A DNA stretch of 64,000 nucleotides, taken from NCBI GenBank assembly GCA_034687125.1, contig JAQGBZ010000275.1, forward strand, positions 1 through 64,000, in the 5' to 3' direction. The notes beneath the pieces were generated by a model. The model was not told the DNA's origin. It saw nothing but the letters and a program-made list of their open reading frames with translations, and did no database searches. Shown in pieces: positions 24,518 to 37,400 of this stretch (position 1 is the first letter of the stretch; each line of letters begins with the position of its first letter). The translations under genes and the position numbers were made by a program. This stretch comes from Neelides folsomi. Lineage: Eukaryota; Arthropoda; Collembola; Neelipleona; Neelidae.

Positions 24518-25683
24518 TTATATATTAATCACTTCATCCGTTCTCTTATATTTCAAATGTATTTCTGCAGCCCGATCATATTTCCTTTTCTCCACAAGAG
24601 GAAAAAACTTTTCTACAGTTGGCCACATTTCTTCATAACTTTCAAAGCTCTGTTTTTCGACCTCATCGTTGCTAACCAAGAAATATTTTAACCCCCACAT
24701 AAGGACAAATTTAAAAGACCCATCCTCGTTCAGTTCAATGTATCGGCAAAAAACAGGTCCATGTTGGAAAAAAACAGATTTATCAACATCGGTAAAAATT
24801 TGCTTCATTGTTTCTTTGAAATATTCATGATCTCGCGGTTCTTGTGACATTATTTGCAAGAGATATTCTTCGGTATCCTAAATAAGAAAAATCTTAAACT
24901 CTTAACTCAATTAACTAATTTTATGCATTCTACATACCTAGTATATTTTACAAATACTGATAGTTATGTTGATAATTTTTCCATACATAAAACCCTCGAT
25001 AAAAGTCTCCTTTAATGTTAACTCTTTGGAAAATTTGATTTTCTTTGTCATATCGAATCTGAGCTTCAAATCCAGCAGAGGAAAAAGTGAAAACTTGTCC
25101 TTCTTTGATTTTATGGAGCGGGACGAGTTTATGAAAAATTTGACAGCAACCGGCGTCAATGGCCCACAACTCTTGTGGAGAATCCCCTGGAACAACGCAG
25201 AAAACGTGATTGTTCGGTGGAAGATTCTCCTTGATAAATGATGATCTTGCTGAATAAGCTCCGTAGCCAAGAGCCGTTAAGAGATTTGCCAAAAAGAAAT
25301 TGTTGTCAATGCAAACTCCGCCGATTCCCTCAAGACAAAGTTTGATTGAGGAGCTTTTGGTTGGCTCGGTTTGATTCAAAATTAGGTCGATGTTCTAAAG
25401 AAAAACGAATTCTTTAAAAATAATGGCTATACATAGGTAGGATATGTATGTAAGTTTAACTTAAAAGACATTTATGATGATAATTCTTAACTCTTATAAA
25501 ATGAATTAATATTTGGAACATTACTTGAAAGTAATTATTGAGAAGATAACTCCAATAAATCTTTTTGAGTTCTCCCCATTTATCCTTTTTAAATTCAGTT
25601 TCCCAATCTGAATTTGGAAACGTGATGTTTAGTTTGTATTCCAAGTAATTCAACGCTTCTGTTTTTTTTAATTCTTTGGCCAT
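24518..25683 (-). CDS. NAT: Arylamine N-acetyltransferase (Cys-His-Asp type)
   Basis: Exons 25525-25683, 24987-25394 and 24518-24877; 308 residues (family about 280-300). The enzyme transfers acetyl from acetyl-CoA to arylamines and hydrazines through a catalytic Cys. All three catalytic residues are visible: Cys81 (IGGVCIDNNFFLANLL, replacing the canonical RGGxCxExN), His116 (PPNNHVFCVV) and Asp133 (WAIDAGCCQ). It is divergent: the Arg before Gly-Gly and the usual Glu/Asn after Cys are changed. The exon 2/3 junction is the weak point: the donor GTATGG at 24981-24986 keeps the frame, while the stronger-looking donor ending at 24951 shifts it. The first exon has a normal ATG and an N-terminal helix typical of the family. 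Confidence 0.82.
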
Positions 25684-28492
25684 ATTTCGTAGTTATATTG
25701 TAAGCTATTTACTAATCTTCTTATAATATTAAGGTAATCTTTAATTTTAAGAGAAAGAACTAATAAAATGCCTTAAGAATTTAAGCCAATAAACATTATC
25801 GGTTAATGGGTATTTTAAATTCACTTTCACACTAAATACTTATCAAATGTATTTTTATGTTAAATATGTATACATAAGTGACCTAACCATAAAATATGCA
25901 AAATAATGTCTGATATACTGATATTGGATGTTGAAGGTTGAGTCCTTGAGTTTTACTCGTATTACATAAAATTAAAATGTACTTTAATCATAGTCTATTG
26001 ATGTAATAAAAGAGTTCATATAAAAGATATTGCTGCATTTGTGTGAAAGTGAATAGTGAAACCAATTAAAGAAATTAAAATTGAAATAATGATGATAAAT
26101 TTTTTATTAAATATTTTTGGCACAATTAAAAAAGAATTTATTATATGCTACAGTATAGGCTCATGACTCGTGAATTAATCACTTCAATGATTAATTTATT
26201 CTTATTCTTAGATATATATATTTATGTATATATTATATCATATACAATAATATCATGATGTATCATGAAAATTATCATATAAATATTTGACTAGGTAGAG
26301 TAAATTATAAAAAATCACTAATATGCAAGAAAATTGTATATTAAATGACTTAATTGGTTGAATTTTATGATAATCAAATTACAAAAATGGTGAATTTAAA
26401 TTATTCCTCTATACAATACAATATAACATATATACCTTATGTAAATCAAAAGTATATTTCGTGTAAATATTTAAAAATCATCGCCATTTTCTATTAAATA
26501 ATATAAACAACATTGTTACTTATTATCGTAACTTTCTGTTAATGGATAATTATTTTTTCTACATGAACTATAAGTATTTATAACAGCTGTAACTGTCTGT
26601 AGTAACTATTATATCTGTTAGTAATTAGTAATTAGATTCATATTCATTGGTTTATTTGTCAATATCTACCTACACAGATTGATTAGGTATTATTAATAAA
26701 GGCAACAAGTTACTTTTTAAGAAAAACTTTAAAATACACATTTTGTAACATTCTAAATTCTAATACATATTGAACAAATTATGCAATATTTAATTATTAA
26801 CAACAATATTTTCTATATTAACTCATAAATATGTAATATTATATAAACACATATTATAGCAATGTAAATTATTGTTATATTATTTAAACACATTTTTCTT
26901 TATACACTACTAGTGATTTTTAATTACATATTAAATACGTAGTATTATGACAGACCACTTCAAGTTTCTCACTACATACATTCAAGTTTATGTATTCGTC
27001 AATTCCATTATAATTAAGTAACTTATTAATTCATTCATCAAGGCTTGGTTAGTCACAATGTGTAAAGATGCGGTAAAATGTTAATAAAGAAAACTCCATA
27101 CAACTACATTAAATAGATAATTAAAAAATTGTAAACATGAACTTGGTTAACCATTACCATTAATGTACAATGAAATATAAAATAAAATTGTAATTTAGGT
27201 ATAATCGATTGCAATTTAAAAAATGGTTAGATTAATTTAAAATGTCCTTAATAAAGGAATTTAGGTATTAAAAAAATAATATGTAATTATCTAGAATATG
27301 ACCTAAGCATACAAAATAGCTTTACTTTAACAATTTAGTGAGTAAAACTTGCCTAAATTTAAGTAGTAATGTATTTGCGATAATGAATAATTATTAATTA
27401 ATTAATAACCCGTTCTAATTTTAAGCACGCTGAATAGAAAAAAATAACAACGGTATGTCTTGCATGGACTAATTATAATTATTAGCTGTATTAAATGTAG
27501 TTCGGATTCCTAATAAATGTCAACAACAAATTGAGATTTTCATCAACAACTGTACTACAACTTTTAGTTATCTTTATTGTTTTTATTAGGAGTATTCGTG
27601 CACCCGTCACCTTTATGTTTATTTACATGTAATTGTGTTTATGGTTTGATTCTAAAATGACTAAAATATTGCCTATGTTAAATATTTGTTTCCTTCTTAA
27701 AATGTTTTTGAATTTATTGAAATAATCAGAAAGTGTTCCTTTGTTGAAAAATTTAACATGAACTTGACATTAGGAATTGGTGACTTTTTATTATTTACAT
27801 TTATTTATTTTATCCTTAACCTAAAACATCATACATTCAAAGATTCTACTGAAGGGTTTTTTCTTAAATGTAATTGTTTCTTAAATGTATTAGAGTTCGA
27901 CTATGACTATAAGTGACTATTATTTCAATTGAGACTCTTTAGGAGTTTAAACGGTCAGTGCAGTTGAATCTTAATTGAAAAGGTATTAAAGGTCATTTAT
28001 CAAAATGTAAATAGAAAAGTGCAGTCGAGTCGGTAGAGTCCTTTTTAATTATTAGGTCCATTTTGATAAATCTGTGATTTTGATATTATTTAACATTACG
28101 CTCTCATACTTTGAAAATAATGGGCCGTCTTTTTAAATGCATTTTTAATTATGTAAATTATTCAATTTGTATCAAAGTACATACCTCATTTGCTATCATT
28201 TAACAGTGTCATTATAATTGAATAAACAATTGTCAACACTCTCTAAACTTGTGTTATTTGCTTTCTCAATACATCTCTTTTACTTTTAGTTAAAATGCTT
28301 TGCATTCAAAGACCTTGTTCAATTGTCAATTAAAAGGAGCAAACCAATACCTAACTATGTTTAATCCTAATTAAATTGATATATGGCAGTCTCTACGTTG
28401 AGGATAACAATAAATGTAATTTAATTATTGAGTTTAGACCAGATCTATGTACTTAAGAGCTGTCAATCATTGTATATAAAAAAGATCTCCTT
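25684..28492. other. Gene-poor AT-rich gap
   Basis: About 2.8 kb of very AT-rich sequence, mostly without ORFs over 60 codons. It lies between the NAT start and the 3' end of the large scaffold gene, so it holds the NAT promoter and the scaffold gene's 3' UTR. No transposon ends or hairpins of note were recognised. Confidence 0.55.
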
Positions 28493-31400
28493 TTAGTCGT
28501 AGTCGTACGTCTGTTCGGAAATATTGATTGTTTCCACATTAAGGTGCGGGGAGTTAAGTTGAATGCCATCGACGTAGTCAGAGGATTCGGGCATGATGAC
28601 GCACATGAACTGCTTCCCCGTCGTGGTGTTCCTCGGGTGGATGGTGACGGGAAGGAAAGGCTCATCATTCTCCACGTAGTTGGACAGTCGCGAATAAATG
28701 TCTGGATAAGTCCGTCGCAGATCCACGCCACGTTGGTTCAAATGCTTTTGGATGTTTGCAAATGAAATTTCCCGCATCCGTCGATGGTCACTACTGTTCA
28801 GCTACATTATTTAAATAAACCTCCGTGTAATTCAAATCTTAATATTTTCTTCATCAATATACTAGCCTCAATGTCACTTAATTGATCAAAAGTCAATAAT
28901 ATTGAATTAAATTAATAATTAGTCAATTTGTGACATGAGGTTAGCTATACCAATTTTGAAGAATTCTTACCCGATGGGCTGGCGGAGCAGGAACTGATTT
29001 GAGGATCAAAGTGTCATTTTGTGGTTCTGAATCGGTTTCCCCAGGTGTGTCAAACACCTCTGTGGGTTCATCTGGGAGCTGATGAGAAGGGACAGAGGCA
29101 TGGTGATGGGCCACGTTCTCGTCGAAGGATCGTGGAATGAGGAGACGGATCTTGGACGAACGAGAAATCATTTCCCGTTCCCATTTCACAGCACCAGACG
29201 TCGGAACTTCGTTGACCACGCACACACTCACGTAGAGAACAAATCGACTATCGATGTTATAATTTCGAACTTGCTCACTCAGCTCGGAAAATGTGCTTGG
29301 GCCCATCTCTTCTGGAAGGACGTCTCCGTTTGGAATGTACCTTTAGATAAATATTAATTAAATTACCAAATTAGTTTATTATTACCATTATTAGCACTAA
29401 TTATATGATAATGGTGATTAGACTGTGAAAATATGTTTTACCAAGGTTCAGGTAATTCAGGTAGTCCACCACTTAGGAATCTCTCAGCCCTGTCGGGGCT
29501 TGAAAAGAAAAGTTTAACACAGCCGCGCCCTTTTGCTAAAACTCCACGTTTCGCTATGGCACTCAAATGACCCACAACGAACGAATCGTCCTTAACATGA
29601 TTGATAATTTGCTAAAAAAAAGAAAATTCAATTACAATTATTAATTGCTACAAAAAATAAAATTAATAAATGTCTCGCTTTTAGAGCCAACAATATGTAT
29701 AAAGAATACTAAACTAAACTTGTACTTTGTAAAATTGTGAATTTGCGAAGAAAGAAAATTTTATTTGAGCCAACCTTGCAGAGAGCTCCAACACGAGATT
29801 GCATGCAGACTTTCTTATGTTTATCCCAATGGGCTCGTCGGCAATCCCGAGAGCAGTAGAACGCATTGCAGTTATGACACTGTGACAAATGAATAGAAAT
29901 GATTCACTTACGCATCCTTTCTTATTTCCGACCCTTTCCATCATCAAACAAAAACCATGTTTCAAATTACCGTCTTGAATTCTCTTCTTGCCTCAAGCCC
30001 ATTCGCCGTTTTTCCGCATTTTGAATTTCGGCAATGAATTGTGCCTGCTGAAAAAGCAATTTAAAATTATGAATAATTTTTTCACTTTATGTATTGAGTG
30101 CATTAGTTAATTTAATAAGAACAAAGACTTGCCCAAAGGTTCAGAGTCTTTTTTGGATCTTGAACTACTTTTTTCTTCTTTATCGGAGACGTCGAGATCG
30201 AAGGAAACTCGCCGTTGTCGGGCCGTGAGGGGACTCGACTCGTTCATCAAACTCGCAATCACATTATTAATGATCCCAATACTCTGTTGAGTCTGGGAAT
30301 AAGAACTGTCTTCTTCTGGGTTTTGGTCGCTTTGTCTTAATGGGCTTTTGGATCCTTCTCCTTCCCTGGTAGGGTCAAGGGGCAGAGAGGGGTCAGTATA
30401 GGGAGGTGTTGACCTCGAGCCCCGATTTTCACTCTCAAGGAGCATTGTCCGATTCCTGGCAATGACGTCGTCGGCCGTGGCCTGAAGCTCACTTGCACTG
30501 CTCCCTGAATTAAAAGGGGAGGGAGGTTTAGGAAACGTCTCTGGTACTCGAGAAACGAAGTCGTCATCAGAGACGAGGAAAAGGGCCGCGTCCTCGGGAG
30601 CCTGATTCATCCGTTCTTGCCAATCGGAGACAGTAGGAGATGGGAGCTTCTTTTCTTCAGCTCGTGATGCAGATGAACTTCGACCCTGACATGGGGAGAT
30701 CCCTAAGATACCGCCAAAACCCATTTTAAAATTTCCCACCATTCCCATTTTATTTCCATTTTTAGTATAATGTTAACTATTTACATTATTAGTAGTGCTA
30801 TTTATTAATCATTAGTTTAATATTACTGGCTATTAATATTTATTAATAATGGTTTATTAATGGTCTATTTATTAATATAATGGTTTTACAAACAATCAAT
30901 TCAAACAAAATTGTAAATGATTAGTTATAAAATAAAAAGCGTTATCGAAGACCGTGAGAGCGTGAGAGGCTCAGAACAATTGTGGAATAGCGATCGGGAA
31001 TTGGCGGGGTTTTGTAAATTAAACTTTAATGGAATGGTTAGTGGTCGAATAAATATTGTATATATCTTAAAATTTCTTAATGTAAAGACATGGAACGAGA
31101 GGCTTTGACTAAGATTCGATAAAATGAAAATAAATTTTTGCCGTACCTTTGGGTCGTGCCCTGATCTTTTTAGGTCGCCTCAGAGCGAGCAAGGAATCGA
31201 GTCTACATTCGAAAGAATGGTGAGAAAGGAAATTCAACTCAAGACAGAAATCTTACATATCTTCCAAAGTGGGCGAAGAGACTGAAGAGGAGTTCGATCG
31301 CTCTTCCACTCGCTCTGAATCCAATAAACAACCAACTTCATGCACCAATCAAGAAATTAAATATTGTGAGTGTATTATTATCAAGGAGTTAACTTCCATT

Positions 31401-34400
31401 GTTATTTCAATATTAAACTACATTTTGTTAAGTCGACAAAACACACCTAAGTTGTATGTTATAATTAGTGTTTAATCAAATTGCTTTTTCTCACGTTTTC
31501 ACAACTTTCTCTCAAAGTTGAAAATTTTGGCAATTGAAAGAATGTGACATTCAGTTTTTTAAGTATTTGTAAATATTAGTATATGAAAATTTAATTTTGA
31601 GAAAAAACTTTAAAAAATGTCTAAATAAATGGAATTGTATACATTTGTGTACATTTGTTTGTATTAGTACTATTAGTGTTTAAATATGTGTGAGTGATTG
31701 TTAATAAAAAATGGAAATAACTGTTATGTGAAAATGAATTTTACGTTATCGAAGATTGATCCATTTATGGATTCATTTAACGGCGGATGTAAGCTGAATA
31801 CAAAGACACTTCCCCATATCTTACCACATTTAAGTCATTTATAATAAATTCATTAATAAATGCCTAACGTATAGTATGTGCCTACCTGCTGCTAAAAGTA
31901 TGTTAAGGTATTTTACTAAAACAATAAAAAAGTATTCAATAAATTATAAGTGAATTCAAAGTGTTGCAATTTTCAGTATCATGCACAAAGACATTTGTGC
32001 GAATTCTGCAAATAATGTAAAGCATAAAATGAATTCAATAAAATTACAATAATAAGTATCGATTGAAATGAACGAATAATAACGTGAACATGATTGAACT
32101 TTTTGATTGTCAATTTGCTCAGGATAATGATGATGAGGCTTGTAATATGGAGATAGCTTATAAACATAACATTTTGATTTAACAAGGAACCACAATATTT
32201 AACTACATTTAAGAATAAATGCAAGCAAAAAAAAGGTGCAAAAAAATAATAAATACGAAATAAAGGTTCATCTTTATTAAATTGGCTATTAAATTTAAAT
32301 ACATTAACAATAATAAATAGAACAAAATTTAATGGTGAATACTAGTGTAATAATTTAAATTAACCGTCAAAATTGCAAACATGTAATAATGTATAATAAT
32401 GATACAACGTAAAACTGATGATCTTAACAATAAGTTCAACTAGTATAATCGCTAGATTACAATATTTATAACAATGAGAATAAGTATAACAAAACTCATT
32501 ATTGTTCAATAAATAATCAAATTATTAAAACTACTAAAAATTTAGTTCATTTATATAAAAATGAATTCAAGTGGATAAATAAAGCTAATTTTGTTTAAAA
32601 CATAAAATTTGGTCAGAGAATAAAAGACTCATAAGGATATTGATTTATGCGATAAGGTACTCACCGTTCCGAATGAGATAAGAATTTGTGAAATTCGACG
32701 GGGAGTCTTCTTGTTTCCCATTTTGTCCATTGGAGGAATCTCTTGGTGGTGGTGGCGGCGGAGCACGTGGTTCTTCCTTCGCCGACGAGGATTTTAACTG
32801 TGATGGGAGTTTAGGTCCTTTGGGGTCAAATTGAAACACGTTTCTCTTGGCATTTAGGCGGGAAGAAGGGAGAATCACTGGCGGTGTGTCCGGCGTGCTC
32901 GGGGAGTCCAATGGCTTCGTTCCAACAAAAGAACTCTCAAGCCAGACGAATCCTCTTCTTGGAGAACTTCCTCCATTTGCTCCATCATACGGCTTGGCCT
33001 CATTCACATAATCAACGATCGCATTCGACACTTCTTTTATCGAACTCCGAACCCTACAAAAACAAAACCAACAGTTTTAATTCATTACTCAAATAGCCCA
33101 AATTCATTAAATCAGTCAAATGTGTCTAAACAAATAAACAAAGGAATTAAGCTATCAATTCGGATCATTAATCCAAGTAATAAAAATGACAAAAGTGAAT
33201 GAAAAAAAAGAATGACAAAAGTGAATGATAAAAAAGAATGATAAAAATCCTAATGACCTGTTAAGCGATTTGTGACTGCTTGATTCTTCACTATTGTTAA
33301 GACTGAGGTCGGAGGAAACGACGTGTTTGTCTTTTGGAGAAACCGAGTGTTCGACGGTGATTTCGGGATTTTCCTTCTCGTAGCCAGGCGCAATGGATAG
33401 GGGTTTACTCTTGTGGGCCAAGAGGTCAGCAGCGAGACGCTCGGCCGGTGTGCGATAGATTGACTTGGACGTGAGGCGCTCTTGGGAACGCCATCCATAA
33501 TAGGGTTGTTTGGTGTAGCTCTGCCGTGACATTGGGCCCGAAGAAACAGGCGTAGAATGGGATGTTCCGATCCCACTCACCGGGGACGGGCTCGGCGACA
33601 AAGACGCGGGGCTCGCTCCACAACTCATCCTCGCAGATGAGAACCGAGTCATTGAATAAGGCATCCCATATCTAATTAAAGTGGTTAATTGTCAATTACC
33701 ATAATTAATTATTAATTACCATAATTAATTATTAAGCATCTTCATTGTGAAATTCACTAGGACTCTTTTGTGTTGACTATTTTATTATTGATGAAGAGAT
33801 GACTTACGTGAATGAGCTTCTCTCATAGTAAGGTGAAGGGCTGGCACTTGCCGTTGAACTCGGGCTCATTAAGGATTCTCTTGAAGATCTTCCACCCGTT
33901 GAGGCTGTGCCGCTCCTCACTCGACTCGAAAAACCCGTGCGACTCCCTGAAATGTCCATTTAATTAACAGGGTGAACCAAGGGCCTATATGAACAATATG
34001 TTCACTATTTGGCTGAAAATCCAATTCCTACTTAAGGAAAAATTATGGAGCTGAAGTTATCTAATGTATGATTTTACTAATGAACAACGGTTTAAAAACC
34101 TTTAGCGATTTTTAATGACGCACATTAAGGTTCGAAGAAACTCATATTCACAATAGGAATAATATTTACTCCTTAAATACTATGATACTTTATAGTACTG
34201 TAACTTTTAGGGTGTATACGACAAATGGTTCGTCACTTTAACCAAAAACGATAATGTTATTATTGTGACTCACAAATATCTGTAACACTATTTATTGGAC
34301 TCAATGGGATGTTTACATATTTGTAATATGAGTAGTTTATTTTAATTGAGATTCATATCGTAAACATTAGTTTTATGAACTCTGAACAGTCTGGCTCTGA

Positions 34401-37400
34401 ACTGTACTACATATAGTCGGCAAGTTCAAAAACATTCCTTGTTTAATTTGTTTACAAAAATTCATTAATATGGTTATTTTTTTATATTTATTGGATAAAT
34501 TGATAAAATACAAATAATGTATTGTTAAAACACAATGTATGTTGCATCATGGATAATTACTCATTATCTATTCCATGATGTTTGTTTTGTTTTAATGTTT
34601 AATTTAAATTGTATCATTCATTGATTTTTCTAATACATACAGTAGGTAATCTTGTAGGTAATCTTAAAGACTCGATGTAATGTAATGGTCGGATATTGAA
34701 TGGGAATTATTGGAAAGTATTTGGTTACCTGGATAGCGACCTGTGGATTGGAGACTTGTGAGCGAGGACGTCTTGGAGGATGAGAGTCCCGCCCATCCGC
34801 CAGCTAGTCCGCTTCCGCTCCCGAACTCCCGTTTCTTGTCCGAACTCTCCCCGTACTTCTTGTACCACTCAGGAACGTTGAGCTTATTCAAGGACCGCTG
34901 AATCCTCAACTCGTGCTCCGACAACTCTCGCCCATCCCGCTGCTGCTGAAGGGCATTCTCAGGAGGCTGAAACCAAAGTTCAATCATTCCCACTTTCTCC
35001 TAAAATCTCCCACTTTATACTTTGTCCGAAATGGATTCGATTTTCACGCAATTTCACAATCACTCTGTTTATCTCACTCTGAGATATTAAAAGTTTAATG
35101 CAAAACTCCAACGACTTTTATACTGATCCTTTAATGGCCCAACTCAAATCTGTTGATTCTCTGAACTACGAAATCCCCCTTACCACTTAAAGATAATTAT
35201 AATATTGTGCACACGGTATAATTGTCTATGCAGGATGCAGGTCCATCCATCAACGTGTGTTATACTATCGTATTTATATTGACATATTACATGCCAAAAT
35301 CAATGTCATGTACCAACCACTATTATAAATATCCATATCATGGTATGCAATCTTTTTACATATTCGTAATATTATATTTCGCATTCATATACTTGTAGGC
35401 TGTGAATCCAGTGTAATAATGAGTCTACTAAAAAATAAAACTCGTCACATTCCCCATTAAGCGAAACCATTTAAAAAAGGAGAGACCTTGGAAAATGGGA
35501 GTGATAATTTACAAACTGATAATTCAAATCATTTCCATCATTTCCCCTAATTGCCATTTATTGAAGCGTCTCGATTTGGCATTGAACTTATCGTTTTGTT
35601 TTCAATATCGACAGAAAGTTCTAAATACCAAAGAATTTCCTATTTTACATAATTTCAATATTGATCATTTCATTTCAAACGTCAGCTTTCCTTAAATAAG
35701 GGATATTAATTAGGAATAAATAACTCTGCACTGCACCTTTAAACGTCTCAATTAAACATTCTTCAATTTCTCCACAACGATGACTTTGAATGAAAGGGAC
35801 CACATTCCCCACAATGAGGTGAATTGATAAATTAAAGAGATTGAGTGGAGAGATAAGATTTGTTATGACTGGAAGATAAAGCTCAACTTACCCTAATGAC
35901 TCTGCGATTTCTCTTCATCTCCACAATTGAGGGAATTATTAAATGGGAAAGATAAAACCAGTCGATTCATTAATTCACAAAGGAGTTATTCCGCCCAGTC
36001 GAAGTACAAATAGTATTTAAAATTTAAAATGTCAAATGCCAATCTTGCGTCTGTCTGTCAATGCCCCTTTCCCACATTCCGCCTGGACTTATTCAGAAAA
36101 TGAAGAATCACTTCCACTCACGCTACCACTCTGATTTCAACCACACTCAAAGAATGCAGGGAATGAAGGGATTTGACCCACCCGGTCCCACAATTTATAA
36201 AATATCAAAATTGAATGGACAATCCGCCGAATATTGGAATTCCAATGTTACAAAAGAGATGAGTTTGATATGGCTTAAACCAGATCAGTGTAATATTCTT
36301 CGTGTTAGTCCAAGTATTATCCAGACTCAAGATCCAGACGAGTATTTCCTCAGAGAGAACTCGTTTTTTCGCCCTTTTCCACCTCGTGAGAACGACGAAA
36401 CTGAAAGAGTCTTGGAAGTGAAATGAAAACTTCCTCGCCGTCTCTTCACATCACAATGGACCAATTTACAGTTTGCACGGAAGGATATGAAAACTTCTGC
36501 CCTGGGGACAGAAAACATTTTTTCGGCTTCAAAATCCTCCCCTATATTTATCATCGCCTTGCAACATTCAAAATCATTTTAACTTATATTTCTTACCCAA
36601 AGCCTTATGAATCCGTCTTCGGTGGAGTTCTACCCAAATCCCCTTTGCTGTCTATTTATGAGCTCTTGGGCCACATGGGGAAGTTGTACACAACTGCTGG
36701 TTATACAATTAGATGGAAATTTTGGTTCCAGGTTCCATGTGTATGAGCCATATAGCCTTTTTGACCACCCCTGTCGAATTAGACGAATTTTCCCTCAGCC
36801 TCGTAATAACAGGAAGATACCTTTAAAGGCAAACTCCTACCTTTTTCACTAAGCCTTTATAGGCAGTGACCTTAGCCAAATATAATACTCTAGATATTCT
36901 TGGACTGTACTTTATATGGTATTATTTAATTCCAATCTATCTCAATATGACTCATCCTAAATTACCCAATAATGTAATTATGTGAGTTTAAATTGGATAA
37001 TCCTAATATCCCAAAGTCCAAATTGACAAAATGATTTTACCTGCATAAAGATTAGAAAAATGCAAAAATGAGAACCTGAGGAATAATAGATCTAATTATC
37101 GATTATTACCTGAAACTTACACCAAATTTTTGCTTCTAATTACATTATTGCCACTGCATTACATAAAAAAACTGGTCTTGTTTGAAAACAAAAGATCCAT
37201 AGATCATGATCATCATGAATAAAAGAGAGAATTGATCGAGAATAAAAGTGGAAAAAGTATAATAAAAACTCCACCTCTGTTAATGAGAAATGAGCTAAAT
37301 AACGTCGAGGATAAAAAATCCATGGATTTGTGGATCTCTTCGGTTGGTCAAAGATGATTGGAGAGAGGTGCGATGGAATTATCCCAGACTAACGACCAAA

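Noticed and set aside
29714-29965. Minus-strand ORF of 83 codons with KHGFCLMMERVGNKKGC
   Set aside because: It runs through a donor (29969-29970) and an intron; using it destroys the MYND Cys/His pattern that the other frame gives exactly.
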